In this document: positions 1-11,691 of the stretch, piece after piece
Position numbering within the stretch: position 1 is the first letter of the stretch
Layout of the letters: every line of letters begins with the position of its first letter
From: Nomia melanderi
Taxonomy: Eukaryota; Arthropoda; Insecta; Hymenoptera; Halictidae
Direction: 5' to 3'
NCBI RefSeq assembly: GCF_051020985.1
Contig: NC_134999.1
Location: 8,804,001 to 8,868,000, forward strand
DNA length: 64,000 nt
Notes under the pieces: model-generated
Seen by the model: only the letters and a program-made list of their open reading frames with translations
What the model was told of the DNA's origin: nothing
The model's database searches: none
Made by a program: the position numbers and the translations under genes

Positions 1-2999
1 CAGTGTTTGGACTCCATGACGATGTGTCATAGGGACGAAGGCTACATCCGGCTGACCGATGGGAAGGTCGGGATACTTTTGGTCGAAATTGACTTTAGAC
101 TATACAAACCAGGTTTTCAAAGTGGAAAACTTGGATTCCGTCGGCCGGAATTGCCAGGAAGGTCGGGGGAAGCCATTTGACTTAGAAGTGATTGGACACC
201 AGGGAGATGTATCATAGGGACCAAGGCTACATCCGGCTGACCGATGGGAAGGTCGGGATACTTTTGGTCGAAATTGACTTTAGACTATACAAACCAGGTT
301 TTCAAAGTGGAAAACTTGGATTCCGTCGGCCGGAATTGCCAGGAAGGTCGGGGGAAGCCATTTGACTTAGAAGTGATTGGACACCAGGGAGATGTATCAT
401 AGGGACCAAGGCTACATCCGGCTGACCGATGGGAAGGTCGGGATACTTTTGGTCGAAATTGACTTTAGACTATACAATCCAGGTTTCCAAAGTGCAAAAC
501 TTGGATTCCGTCGGGCAGTATTGCCAGTTAGGTCGGGGGTATTCATTTGACTTAGCATTGATTGGACGCCAGGGACAGATCTCATAGGGACCAAGGCTAC
601 ATCCGGCCGACCGATGGGAAGGTCGGGATACTTTTGGTCGAAATTGACTTTAGACTATACAAACCAGGTTTTCAAAATGTAAAACTTGGATTCCGTCGGG
701 CAGAATTGCCAGGAAGGTCGGGGGTAGCCATTTGACTTAGCAGTGTTTGGACTCCATGACGATGTGTCATAGGGACGAAGGCTACATCCGGCTGACCGAT
801 GGGAAGGTCGGGATACTTTTGGTCGAAATTGACTTTAGACTATACAAACCAGGTTTCCAAAGTGGAAAACTTGGATTCCGTAGGCCAGAAGTGCCAGGAA
901 GGTCGGGGGGAGCCATTTGACTGAGCAGTGATTGGACACGAGGGCGAGGTCTCATAGGGACCAAGGCTACATCCGGCTGACCGATGGGAAGTTCTGGATA
1001 CATTTGGTCGAAAATTACTTTAGACTATACAAACCAGGTTGAGAAAGTGGAAAACTTGGCTTCCGTCAGCCAGAATTGCCAGGAAGGTCGGGGGAAGCCA
1101 TTTGACGTAGCGGTGATTGTACACCAGGGAGAGGTCTCATAGGGACCAAGGCTACATCCGGCTGACCGATGGGAAGGTCGGGATACTTTTGGTCGAAATC
1201 GACTTTAGACTATACAAACCAGGTTTTCAAAGTGGAAAACTTGGATTCCGTCGGCCAGAATTGCCAGGAAGGTCGGGGGAGCCATTTGACTTAGCTGTGG
1301 TGGGACTCCAGGACGAGATCTCATAGGGACTAAGGCTACATCCGGCAGACCGACGGGAAGGCCGGGATACTTTTGGTCGAAATAGACTTTTGACTATACA
1401 AACCAGGTTTCCAAAGTGCAAAACTTGGATTCCGTCGACAGAATTGCCAGGTAGGTCGGGGATAGCCATTTGACTTAGCAGTGATGGGACTCCAGGACGA
1501 GATCTGATAGAGACCAAGGCTACATCCGGCTGACCGATGGGAAGGTCTGGACATTTTTGGTCGGAAATGACTTTAGACTATACAAACCAGGTTTCCAAAG
1601 TGCAAAACCGTGATTCCGTCGACAGAATTGCCAGGTAGGTCGGGGATAGCCATTTGACTTAGCAGTGATGGGACTCCAGGACGATGTCTCATAGGGACGA
1701 AGGGTACATTCGGCTGACCCATTTGAAGTTCGGGATACTTTTGGTCGAAATTGACTTTAGACTATACAATCCAGGTTTCCAAAGTGCAAAACTTGGATTC
1801 CGTCGGGCAGTATTGCCAGGTAGCTCGGGGGTATTCATTTGACTTAGCATTGATTGGACACCAGGGAGAGGTCTCATAGGGACCAAGGCTACATCCGGCT
1901 GACCGATGGGAAGGTCGGGATACTTTTGGTCGAAATTGACTTTAGACTATACAAACCAGGTTTTCAAAATGTAAAACTTGGATTCCGTCGGCCGGAATTG
2001 CGAGGAAGGTCGGGGGAGCCATTTGACTTAGCTTTGATGGGACTCCAGGACGAGGTCTCATAGGTTCCAAGGATACATCCGGCTGACCGATGGGATGGTC
2101 GGGATACTTTTGGTCGAAATTGACTTTAGACTATACAATCCAGGTTTCCAAAGTGCAAAACTTGGATTCCGTCGGGCAGAATTGCCAGGTAGGTCGGGGG
2201 TAGTCATTTGACTTAGCAGTGATTGGACACCTGGGCGAGGTCTCATGCGGACCAAGGCTACATCCGGCTGACCGATGGGCAGGTCTGGAAACTTTTGTTC
2301 GAAATTGACTTTAGACTATACAATCCAGGTTTCCAAAGTGCAAAACTTGCATTCCGTCGGTGCAGAATTGCCAAGAAGGTCGGGGGTAGTCATTTGACTT
2401 ACCAGTAATGGGACTCCAGGACGAGGTCTCATAGGTTCCATGACTACATCCGGCTGACCGATGGGAAGGTCTGGATAATTTTGGTCGAAATTGACTTTAG
2501 ACTATACAATCCAGGTTTCCAAAGTGGAAAACTTGGATTCCGTCGGTCGGAATTGCCAGGAAGGTCGGGGGAGCCATTTGACTTAGCTGTGATGGGACCC
2601 CAGGACGAGGTCTCATAGGGACCAAGGCTACATCCGGCTGACCGATGGGAAGGTCGGGATACTTTTGGTCGAAAATGACTTTCGACTATACAATCCAGGT
2701 TTCCAAAGTGGAAAACTTGGATTCCGTCGGCCAGAAGTGCCAGGAAGGTCGGGGGGAGCCATTTGACTTAGCAGTGATTGGACACCAGGGAGAGGTCTCA
2801 TAGGGACCAAGGCTACATCCGGCTGACCGATGGGAAGGTCTGGATACTTTTGGTCGAAAATGACTTTAGACTATACAAAGCAGGTTGCCAAAGAGGAAAC
2901 CTTGGATTCCGTCGGCCAGAATTGCCAGGAAGGTCGGGGGTAGCCATTTGACTTAGCAGTGATTGTACACCAGGGAGAGGTCTCATAGGGACCAAGGCT
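1..2999 (+). repeat. Mixed satellite monomers, left end of window
   Basis: About 16 monomers, the first cut by the window edge. Positions 42-226 and 227-411 are identical 185-bp neighbours, a single-monomer duplication. The monomers from 412 to about 770 resemble those from 3367 to about 3720, sharing gggcagtattgcc and ttcaaaatgtaaaac. The stretch from about 2213 to 2999 is paralogous to about 8305-8900, but the right-hand version lacks one monomer. The first 190 bases resemble the region starting at 7939, including the unusual gtttggactccatgacgatg. No gene or unrelated sequence is present. Confidence 0.9.
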
Positions 3000-5900
3000 A
3001 AATCCGGCTGACCGATGGGAACGTCGGGATAATTTTGGTCGAAATTGACTTTAGACTATACAATCCAGGTTTCCAAAGTGGAGAACTTGGATTCCGTCGG
3101 ATAGAATTGCCATGAAGGTCGGGGGTAGTCGTTTGACTTAGCAGTCATTGAACACCATTGCGAGGTCTCATAGGGACCAAGGCTACATCCGGCTGACCGA
3201 TGGGAAGTTCGGGATACTTTTGGTCGAAATTGACTATAGACTATACAATCCAGGTTTCCAAAGTGGAAAACTTGGATTCCGTCGGCCTTAATTGCCAGGA
3301 AGGTCGGGGGAGCCATTTGACTTAGCTATGATGGGACCCCAGGACGATGTCTCATAGGGACCAAGGCTACATCCGGCTGACCGATGGGAAGGTCGGGATA
3401 CTTTTGGTCGAAATTGACTTTAGACTATACAATCCAGGTTTCCAAAGTGCAAAACTTGGATTCCGTCGGGCAGTATTGCCAGGTAGGTCGGGGGTATTCA
3501 TTTGACTTAGCATTGATTGGACACCAGGGACAGATCTCATAGGGACCAAGGCTACATCCGGCCGACCGATGGGAAGGTCGGAATACTTTTGGTCGAAATT
3601 GACTTTAGACTATACAAACCAGGTTTTCAAAATGTAAAACTTGGATTCCGTCGGCCGGAATTGCGAGGAAGGTCGGGGGAGCCATTTGACTTAGCTTTGA
3701 TGGGACTCCAGGACGAGGTCTCATAGGTTCCAAGGATACATCCGGTTGACCGATGGGAAGGTCGGGATACTTTTGGTCGAAATTGTCTTTAGACTATACA
3801 ATCCAGGTTTCCAAAGTGCCAAACTTGGATTCCGTCGGGCAGAATTGCCAGGAAGGTCGGGGGAAGCCATTTGACTTAGAAGTGATTGGACACCAGGGAG
3901 AGGTATCATAGGGACCAAGGCTACATCCGGCTGACCGATGGGAAGGTCGGGATAATTTTGGTCGAAATTGACTTTAGACTATACAATCCAGGTTTCCAAA
4001 GTGGAAAACTTGGATTCCGTCGGGCAGAATTGCCATGAAGGTCGGGGGTAGTCGTTTGACTTAGCAGTCATTGGACACCATTGCGAGGTCTCATAGGGAC
4101 CAAGGCTACATCCGGCTGACCGATGGGAAGTTCGGGATACTTTTGGTCGAAATTGACTATAGACTATACAATCCAGGTTTCCAAAGTGGAAAACTTGGAT
4201 TCCGTCGGCCTTAATTGCCAGGAAGGTCGGGGGAGCCATTTGACTTAGCTATGATGGGACCCCAGGACGATGTCTCATAGGGACCAAGGCTACATCCGGC
4301 TGACCGATGGGAAGGTCGGGATACTTTTGGTCGAAATTGACTTTAGACTATACAATCCAGGTTTCCAAAGTGCAAAACTTGGATTCCGTCGGGCAGTATT
4401 GCCAGGTAGGTCGGGGGTATTCATTTGACTTAGCATTGATTGGACACCAGGGACAGATCTCATAGGGACCAAGGCTACATCCGGCCGACCGATGGGAAGG
4501 TCGGAATACTTTTGGTCGAAATTGACTTTAGACTATACAAACCAGGTTTTCAAAATGTAAAACTTGGATTCCGTCGGCCGGAATTGCGAGGAAGGTCGGG
4601 GGAGCCATTTGACTTAGCTTTGATGGGACTCCAGGACGAGGTCTCATAGGTTCCAAGGATACATCCGGTTGACCGATGGGAAGGTCGGGATACTTTTGGT
4701 CGAAATTGTCTTTAGACTATACAATCCAGGTTTCCAAAGTGCCAAACTTGGATTCCGTCGGGCAGAATTGCCAGGAAGGTCGGGGGAAGCCATTTGACTT
4801 AGAAGTGATTGGACACCAGGGAGAGGTATCATAGGGACCAAGGCTACATCCGGCTGACCGATGGGAAGGTCGGGATAATTTTGGTCGAAATTGACTTTAG
4901 ACTATACAATCCAGGTTTCCAAAGTGGAAAACTTGGATTCCGTCGGGCAGAATTGCCATGAAGGTCGGGGGTAGTCGTTTGACTTAGCAGTCATTGGACA
5001 CCATTGCGAGGTCTCATAGGGACCAAGGCTACATCCGGCTGACCGATGGGAAGTTCGGGATACTTTTGGTCGAAATTGACTATAGACTATACAATCCAGG
5101 TTTCCAAAGTGGAAAACTTGGATTCCGTCGGCCTTAATTGCCAGGAAGGTCGGGGGAGCCATTTGACTTAGCTATGATGGGACCCCAGGACGATGTCTCA
5201 TAGGGACCAAGGCTACATCCGGCTGACCGATGGGAAGGTCGGGATACTTTTGGTCGAAATTGACTTTAGACTATACAATCCAGGTTTCCAAAGTGCAAAA
5301 CTTGGATTCCGTCGGGCAGTATTGCCAGGTAGGTCGGGGGTATTCATTTGACTTAGCATTGATTGGACACCAGGGACAGATCTCATAGGGACCAAGGCTA
5401 CATCCGGCCGACCGATGGGAAGGTCGGAATACTTTTGTTCGAAATTGACTTTAGACTATACAAACCAGGTTTTCAAAATGTAAAACTTGGATTCCGTCGG
5501 CCGGAATTGCGAGGAAGGTCGGGGGAGCCATTTGACTTAGCTTTGATGGGACTCCAGGACGAGGTCTCATAGGTTCCAAGGATACATCCGGTTGACCGAT
5601 GGGAAGGTCGGGATACTTTTGGTCGAAATTGTCTTTAGACTATACAATCCAGGTTTCCAAAGTGCCAAACTTGGATTCCGTCGGGCAGAATTGCCAGGAA
5701 GGTCGGGGGAAGCCATTTGACTTAGAAGTGATTGGACACCAGGGAGAGGTATCATAGGGACCAAGGCTACATCCGGCTGACCGATGGGAAGGTCGGGATA
5801 ATTTTGGTCGAAATTGACTTTAGACTATACAATCCAGGTTTCCAAAGTGGAAAACTTGGATTCCGTCGGGCAGAATTGCCATGAAGGTCGGGGGTAGTCG

Positions 5901-6006
5901 TTTGACTTAGCAGTCATTGGACACCATTGCGAGGTCTCATAGGGACCAAGGCTACATCCGGCTGACCGATGGGAAGTTCGGGATACTTTTGGTCGAAATT
6001 GACTAT
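3000..6006 (+). repeat. 923-bp (5-monomer) HOR, 3 copies plus a partial fourth
   Basis: Three consecutive copies span about 3000-3922, 3923-4845 and 4846-5768, with a partial copy from 5769 to 6006. Markers repeating exactly 923 bases apart include ggcagtattgcc (from 3469), ccattgcgaggtc (from 3152), the monomer with ttcaaaatgtaaaac, and gaaattgtctttag. Copies 2 and 3 are almost identical; one difference I saw is ggtcg at copies 1 and 2 against gttcg in copy 3 near 5437. The first monomer of copy 1 is more diverged (gggaacgtcgg, ggagaac, gtcggatagaattg) and resembles the monomer at about 8926-9080, so the block probably grew from there. Similarity to the partial copy ends at 6007, where tatagac becomes tatcgac. 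Confidence 0.93.
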
Positions 6007-7382
6007 CGACTATACAATGCAGGTTTCCAAAGTGGAAAACTTGGATTCCGTCGGCCGGAATTGCCAGGAAGGTCGGGGGAAGCCATTTGACGCAGCGATG
6101 ATTGGACACCAGGGAGAGGTCTCATAGGGACCAAGGCTACATCCGGCTGACCGATGGGAAGGTCGGGATACTTTTGGTCGAAATTGACTTTAGACTATAC
6201 AAACCAGGTTGCCAAAGTGGAAAACTTGGATTCCGTCGGCCAAAATTGACAGGAAGGTCGGGGGAAGCCATTTGACGCAGCGATGATTGGACACCAGGGA
6301 GAGGTCTCATAGGGACCAAGGCTACATCCGGCTGACCGATGGGAAGGTCGGGATACTTTTGGTCGAAATCGACTTTAGACTATACAAACCAGGTTTTCAA
6401 AGTGGAAAACTTGGATTCCGTCGGCCAGAATTGCCAGGAAGGTCGGGGGAGCCATTTGACTTAGCTGTGATGGGACTCCAGGACGAGATCTCATAGGGAC
6501 TAAGGCTACATCCGGCAGACCGACGGGAAGGCCGGGATACTTTTGGTCGAAATAGACTTTAGACTATACAAACCAGGTTTCCAAAGTGCAAAACTTGGAT
6601 TCCGTCGACAGAATTGCCAGGTAGGTCGGGGATAGCCATTTGACTTAGCAGTGATGGGACTCCAGGACGAGATCTGATAGAGACCAAGGCTACATCCGGC
6701 TGACCGATGGGAAGGTCTGGACATTTTTGGTCGGAAATGACTTTAGACTATACAATCCAGGTTTCCAAAGTGCAAAACTTGGATTCCGTTGGCCAGAATT
6801 GCCAGGAAGGTCGGGGTAGCCATTTGACTTAGCAGTGATGGGACTCCAGAACGATGTCTCATAGGGAAGTAGGCTACATCCGGCAGACCGATGGGAAGGT
6901 CGGGATACTTTTGGTCGAAATTGACTTTAGACTATACAATCCAGGTTTCCAAAGTGCAAAACTTGGATTCCGTCGGGCAGTATTGCCAGGTAGGTCGGGG
7001 TTATTCATTTGACTTAGCATTGATTGGACACCAGGGAGAGGTCTCATAGGGACCAAGGCTACATCCGGCTGACCGATGGGAAGGTCGGGATACTTTTGGT
7101 CGAAATTGACTTTAGACTATACAAACCAGGTTTTCAAAATGTAAAACTTGGATTCCGTCGGCCGGAATTGCGAGGAAGGTCGGGGGAGCCATTTGACTTA
7201 GCTTTGATGGGACTCCAGGACGAGGTCTCATAGGTTCCAAGGATACATCCGGCTGACCGATGGGAAGGTCGGGATACTTTTGGTCGAAATTGTCTTTAGA
7301 CTATACAATCCAGGTTTCCAAAGTGCCAAACTTGGATTCCGTTGGCCAGAATTGCCAGGAAGGTCGGGGTAGCCATTTGACT
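6007..7382 (+). repeat. Six-monomer cassette A-F, first version
   Basis: From about 6060 the array enters a cassette of distinctive monomers. A at 6137 has caaaattgacagg and gacgcagcgatgattgg. B at about 6322 has gaaatcgactttag. C at 6506 has ggcagaccgacgggaaggcc and ccgtcgacagaattg. D at about 6691 has ggtctggacatttttggtcgg. E at 6874 has gggcagtattgcc. F at about 7059 has ttcaaaatgtaaaac. The same order returns at about 9091 (rearranged) and about 10750, the latter 4,612-4,613 bases away. This is the fullest version and the best reference for judging the other two. Confidence 0.88.
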
Positions 7383-8122
7383 TAGCAGTGATGGGACTCC
7401 AGGACGAGGTCTCATAGGTTCCAAGGATACATCCGGCTGACCGATGGGAAGGTCGGGATACTTTTGTTCGAAATTGTCTTTAGACTATACAATCAAGGTT
7501 TCCAAAGTGCCAAACTTGGATTCCGTCGGGCAGAATTGCCAGGAAGGTCGGGGGTAGCCATTTGACTTAGCAGTGTTTGGACTCCATGACGATGTGTCAT
7601 AGGGACGAAGGCTACATCCGGCTGACCGATGGGAAGGTCGGGATACTTTTGGTCGAAATTGACTTTAGACTATACAAACCAGGTTTTCAAAGTGGAAAAC
7701 TTGGATTCCGTCGGCCGGAATTGCCAGGAAGGTCGGGGGTAGCCATTTGACTTAGCAGTGATGGGACTCCAGGGCGAGGTCTCATAGGTTCCAAGGATAC
7801 ATCCGGCTGACCGATGGGAAGGTCGGGATACTTTTGGTCGAACTTGTCTTTAGACTATACAATCAAGGTTTCCAAAGTGCCAAACGTGGATTCCGTCGGG
7901 CAGAATTGCCAGGAAGGTCGGGGGTAGCCATTTGACTTAGCAGTGTTTGGACTCCATGACGATGTGTCATAGGGACGAAGGCTACATCCGGCTGACCGAT
8001 GGGAAGGTCGGGATACTTTTGGTCGAAATTGACTTTAGACTATACAAACCAGGTTTTCAAAGTGGAAAACTTGGATTCCGTCGGCCGGAATTGCCAGGAA
8101 GGTCGGGGGAGCCATTTGACTT
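7383..8122 (+). repeat. 370-bp dimer repeated twice
   Basis: Two monomers repeat as a pair at a spacing of 370 bases. The first has cataggttccaaggatac and caatcaaggtttccaaagtg with gccaaac; the second has gtttggactccatgacgatg at its left border and ttttcaaagtggaaaac. The pairs run from about 7383 to 7752 and 7753 to 8122. They differ at several sites, including ccaaacttgg against ccaaacgtgg and gttcgaaattg against ggtcgaacttg, so this duplication is older than the 923-bp block to its left. Confidence 0.8.
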
Positions 8123-9090
8123 AGAAGGGATTGGACACCAGGGAGAGGTATCATAGGGACCAAGGCTACATCCGGCTGACCGATGGGAAGGTCGGGATAC
8201 TTTTGGTCGAATTGACTTTAGACTATACAATCCGGGTTTCCAAAGTGCAAAACTTGGATTCCGTCGCGCAGAATTGCCAGGTAGGTCGGGGGTAGTCATT
8301 TGACTTAGCAGTGATTGGACACCTGGGCGAGGTCTCATACGGACCAAGGCTACATCCGGCTGACCGATGGGCAGGTCTGGATACTTTTGTTCGAAATTGA
8401 CTTTAGACTGTACAATCCAGGTTTCCAAAGTGCAAAACTTGCATTCCGTCGGTGCAGAATTGCCAGGAAGGTCGGGGGTAGTCATTTGACTTAGCAGTAA
8501 TGGGACTCCAGGACGAGGTCTCATAGGTTCCATGGCTACATCCGGCTGACCGATGGGAAGGTCGGGATACTTTTGGTCGAAAATGACTTTCGACTATACA
8601 ATCCAGGTTTCCAAAGTGGAAAACTTGGATTCCGTCGGCCAGAAGTGCCAGGAATGTCGGGGGGAGCCATTTGACTTAGCAGTGATTGGACACCAGGGAG
8701 AGGTCTCATAGGGACCAAGGCTACATCCGGCTGACCGATGGGAAGGTCTGGATACTTTTGGTCGAAAATGACTTTAGACTATACAAAGCAGGTTGCCAAA
8801 GAGGAAACCTTGGATTCCGTCGGCCAGAATTGCCAGGAAGGTCGGGGGTAGCCATTTGACTTAGCAGTGATTGTACACCAGGGAGAGGTCTCATAGGGAC
8901 CAAGGCTACATCCGGCTGACCGATGGGACCGTCGGGATAATTTTGGTCGAAATTGACTTTAGACTATACAATCCAGGTTTCCAAAGTGGAAAACTTGGAT
9001 TCCGTCGGGCAGAATTGCCATGAAGGTCGGGGGTAGTCGTTTGACTTAGCAGTCATTGAACACCATTGCGAGGTCTCATAGGGACCAAGG
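8123..9090 (+). repeat. Paralogue of the 2.2-3.2 kb segment, one monomer shorter
   Basis: This stretch repeats the order seen at about 2060-3180: a monomer with cacctgggcgaggtc, then one with ggtgcagaattgcc, one with gactttcgactatac and ccagaagtgcc, one with aagcaggttgccaaagagg, and one with gggataattttggtcg and cattgaacaccattgcg. The offset is 6,092 bases in the left part and 5,908 in the right part. The 184-base change means the monomer at about 2443-2627 has no counterpart here. The switch falls just after cataggttccatgg near 8534. Confidence 0.86.
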
Positions 9091-10001
9091 CTACATCCGG
9101 CTGACCGATGGGAAGGTCGGGATACTTTTGGTCGAAATTGACTTTAGACTATACAAACCAGGTTGCCAAAGTGGAAAACTTGGATTCCGTCGGCCAAAAT
9201 TGACAGGAAGGTCGGGGGAAGCCATTTGACGCAGCGATGATTGGACACCATTGAGAGGTCTCATAGGGACCAAGGCTACATCCGGCTGACCGATGGGAAG
9301 GTCGGGATACTTTTGGTCGAAATCGACTTTAGACTATACAAACCAGGTTTTCAAAGTGGAAAACTTGGATTCCGTCGGCCAGAATTGCCAGGAAGGTCGG
9401 GGTAGTCATTTGACTTAGCAGTGATGGGACTCCAGGACGAGGTCTCAGGTTCCAAGGCTACATCCGGCTGACCGATGGGCAGGTCTGGATACTTTTGGTC
9501 GAAAATGACTTTAGACTATACAATCCAGGTTTCCAAAGTGCAAAACTTGGATTCCGTCGACAGAATTGCCAGGTAGGTCGGGGATAGCCATTTGACTTAG
9601 CAGTGATGGGACTGCAGGACGAGATCTGATAGAGACCAAGGCTACATCCGGCTGACCGATGGGAAGGTCTGGACATTTTTGGTCGAAATTGACTTTAGAC
9701 TATACAATCCAGGTTTCCAAAGTGCAAAACTTGGATTCCGTCGGGCAGTATTGCCAGGTAGGTCGGGGTTATTCATTTGACTTAGCATTGATTGGACACC
9801 AGGGAGAGGTCTCATAGGGACCAAGGCTACATCCGGCTGACCGATGGGAAGGTCGGGATACTTTTGGTCGAAATTGACTTTAGACTATACAAACCAGGTT
9901 TTCAAAATGTAAAACTTGGATTCCGTCGGCCGGAATTGCGAGGAAGGTCGGGGGAGCCATTTGACTTAGCTTTGATGGGACTCCAGGACGAGGTCTCATA
10001 G
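9091..10001 (+). repeat. Six-monomer cassette, second version, rearranged
   Basis: Monomer A at 9091 and the left part of B at about 9276 match the 6.1 kb cassette. From about 9400 to 9560 the sequence instead matches the type seen at about 16600-16760: ggtagtcatttg, the 2-bp-deleted ctcaggttcc junction, gatgggcaggtctgg and gaaaatg. It then returns to cassette type C (ccgtcgacagaattg). Monomers D and E are fused into one chimeric monomer at 9642, and F follows at about 9827. The segment is therefore the cassette after one conversion-like replacement and one monomer loss. Confidence 0.84.
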
Positions 10002-10564
10002 GTTCCAAGGATACATCCGGCTGACCGATGGGAAGGTCGGGATACTTTTGGTCGAAATTGACTTTAGACTATACAATCCAGGTTTCGAAAGTGTAAAACT
10101 TGGATTCCGTCGGCCAGAATTGCCAGGAAGGTCGGGGGTAGCCTTTTGACTTAGCAGTGATGGGACTCCAGGACGAGATCTCATAGGGACCAAGGCTACA
10201 TCCGGCTGACAGATGGGAAGGACTGGATACTTTTGGTCGAAAATGACTTTAGTCTATACAAACCAGGTTGCCAAGGTGGAAAACTTGGATTCCGTCGGCC
10301 GGAATTGCCAGCAAGGTCGAGGGAGCCATTTAACTTAGCTTTGATGGGACTCCAGGAGGAGGTCTCATAGGTTCCAAGGCTACATCCGGCTGACCGTTGG
10401 GAAGGTCGGGATACTTTTGGTCGAAATTGACTTTACACTATACAATCCAGGTTTCCAAAGTGCAAAACTAGGATTCCGTCGGGCAGAATTGCCAGGAATG
10501 TCCGGGGTAGCCATTTGACTTAGCAGTGATGGGACCCCAGGACGATGTCTCATAGGGACCAAGG
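10002..10564 (+). repeat. Three unassigned satellite monomers
   Basis: Ordinary monomers that I could not pair with a longer block. Distinguishing sites are ggtttcgaaagtgtaaaac near 10083, gctgacagatgggaaggact near 10205, and ttgggaaggtcggg with actttacactatac near 10397-10441. Nothing other than satellite is present. Confidence 0.8.
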
Positions 10565-11691
10565 CTACATCCGGCTGACCGATGGGAAGGTCGGGATACT
10601 TTTGGTCGAAAATGACTTTAGACTATACAAACCAGGTTGCCAAAGTGGAAAACTTGGATTCCGTCGGCCAAAATTGACAGGAAGGTCGGGGGAAGCCATT
10701 TGACGCAGCGATGATTGGACACCAGGGAGAGGTCTCATAGGGACCAAGGCTACATCCGGCTGACCGATGGGAAGGTCGGGATACTTTTGGTCGAAATTGA
10801 CTTTAGACTATACAAACCAGGTTGCCAAAGTGGAAAACTTGGATTCCGTCGGCCAAAATTGACAGGAAGGTCGGGGGAAGCCATTTGACGCAGCGATGAT
10901 TGGACACCAGGGAGAGGTCTCATAGGGACCAAGGCTACATCCGGCTGACCGATGGGAAGGTCGGGATACTTTTGGTCGAAATCGACTTTAGACTATACAA
11001 ACCAGGTTTTCAAAGTGGAAAACTTGGATACCGTCGGCCAGAATTGCCAGGAAGGTGGGGGAGCCATTTGACTTAGCTGTGATGGGACTCCAGGACGAGA
11101 TCTCATAGGGACTAAGGCTACATCCGGCAGACCGACTGGAAGGCCGGGATACTTTTGGTCGAAATAGACTTTAGACTATACAAACCAGGTTTCCAAAGTG
11201 CAAAACTTGGATTCCGTCGACAGAATTGCCAGGTAGGTCGGGGATAGCCATTTGACTTTGCAGTGATGGGACTGCAGGACGAGATCTGATAGAGACCAAG
11301 GCTACATCCGGCTGACCGATGGGAAGGTCTGGACATTTTTGGTCGGAAATGACTTTAGACTATACAATCCAGGTTTCCAAAGTGCAAAACTTGGATTCCG
11401 TTGGCCAGAATTGCCAGGAAGGTCGGGGTAGCCATTTGACTTAGCAGTGATGGGACTCCAGAACGATGTCTCATAGGGAAGTAGGCTACATCCGGCAGAC
11501 CGATGGGAAGGTCGGGATACTTTTGGTCGAAATTGACTTTAGACTATACAATCCAGGTTTCCAAAGTGCAAAACTTGGATTCCGTCGGGCAGTATTGCCA
11601 GGTAGGTCGGGGTTATTCATTTGACTTAGCATTGATTGGACACCAGGGAGAGGTCTCATAGGGACCAAGGCTACATCCGGCTGACCGATGA
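10565..11691 (+). repeat. Six-monomer cassette, third version (A A' B C D E)
   Basis: Two A-type monomers stand side by side at 10565 and 10750, differing mainly at gaaaatg against gaaattg. B, C, D and E then follow at about 10935, 11118, 11303 and 11486, in the order of the 6.1 kb version and 4,612-4,613 bases from it. A one-base loss near 11055 (gaaggtggggg) changes the offset by one. F is missing: after E the array passes directly into the 8-monomer HOR, the first base of difference being 11691. Confidence 0.87.
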
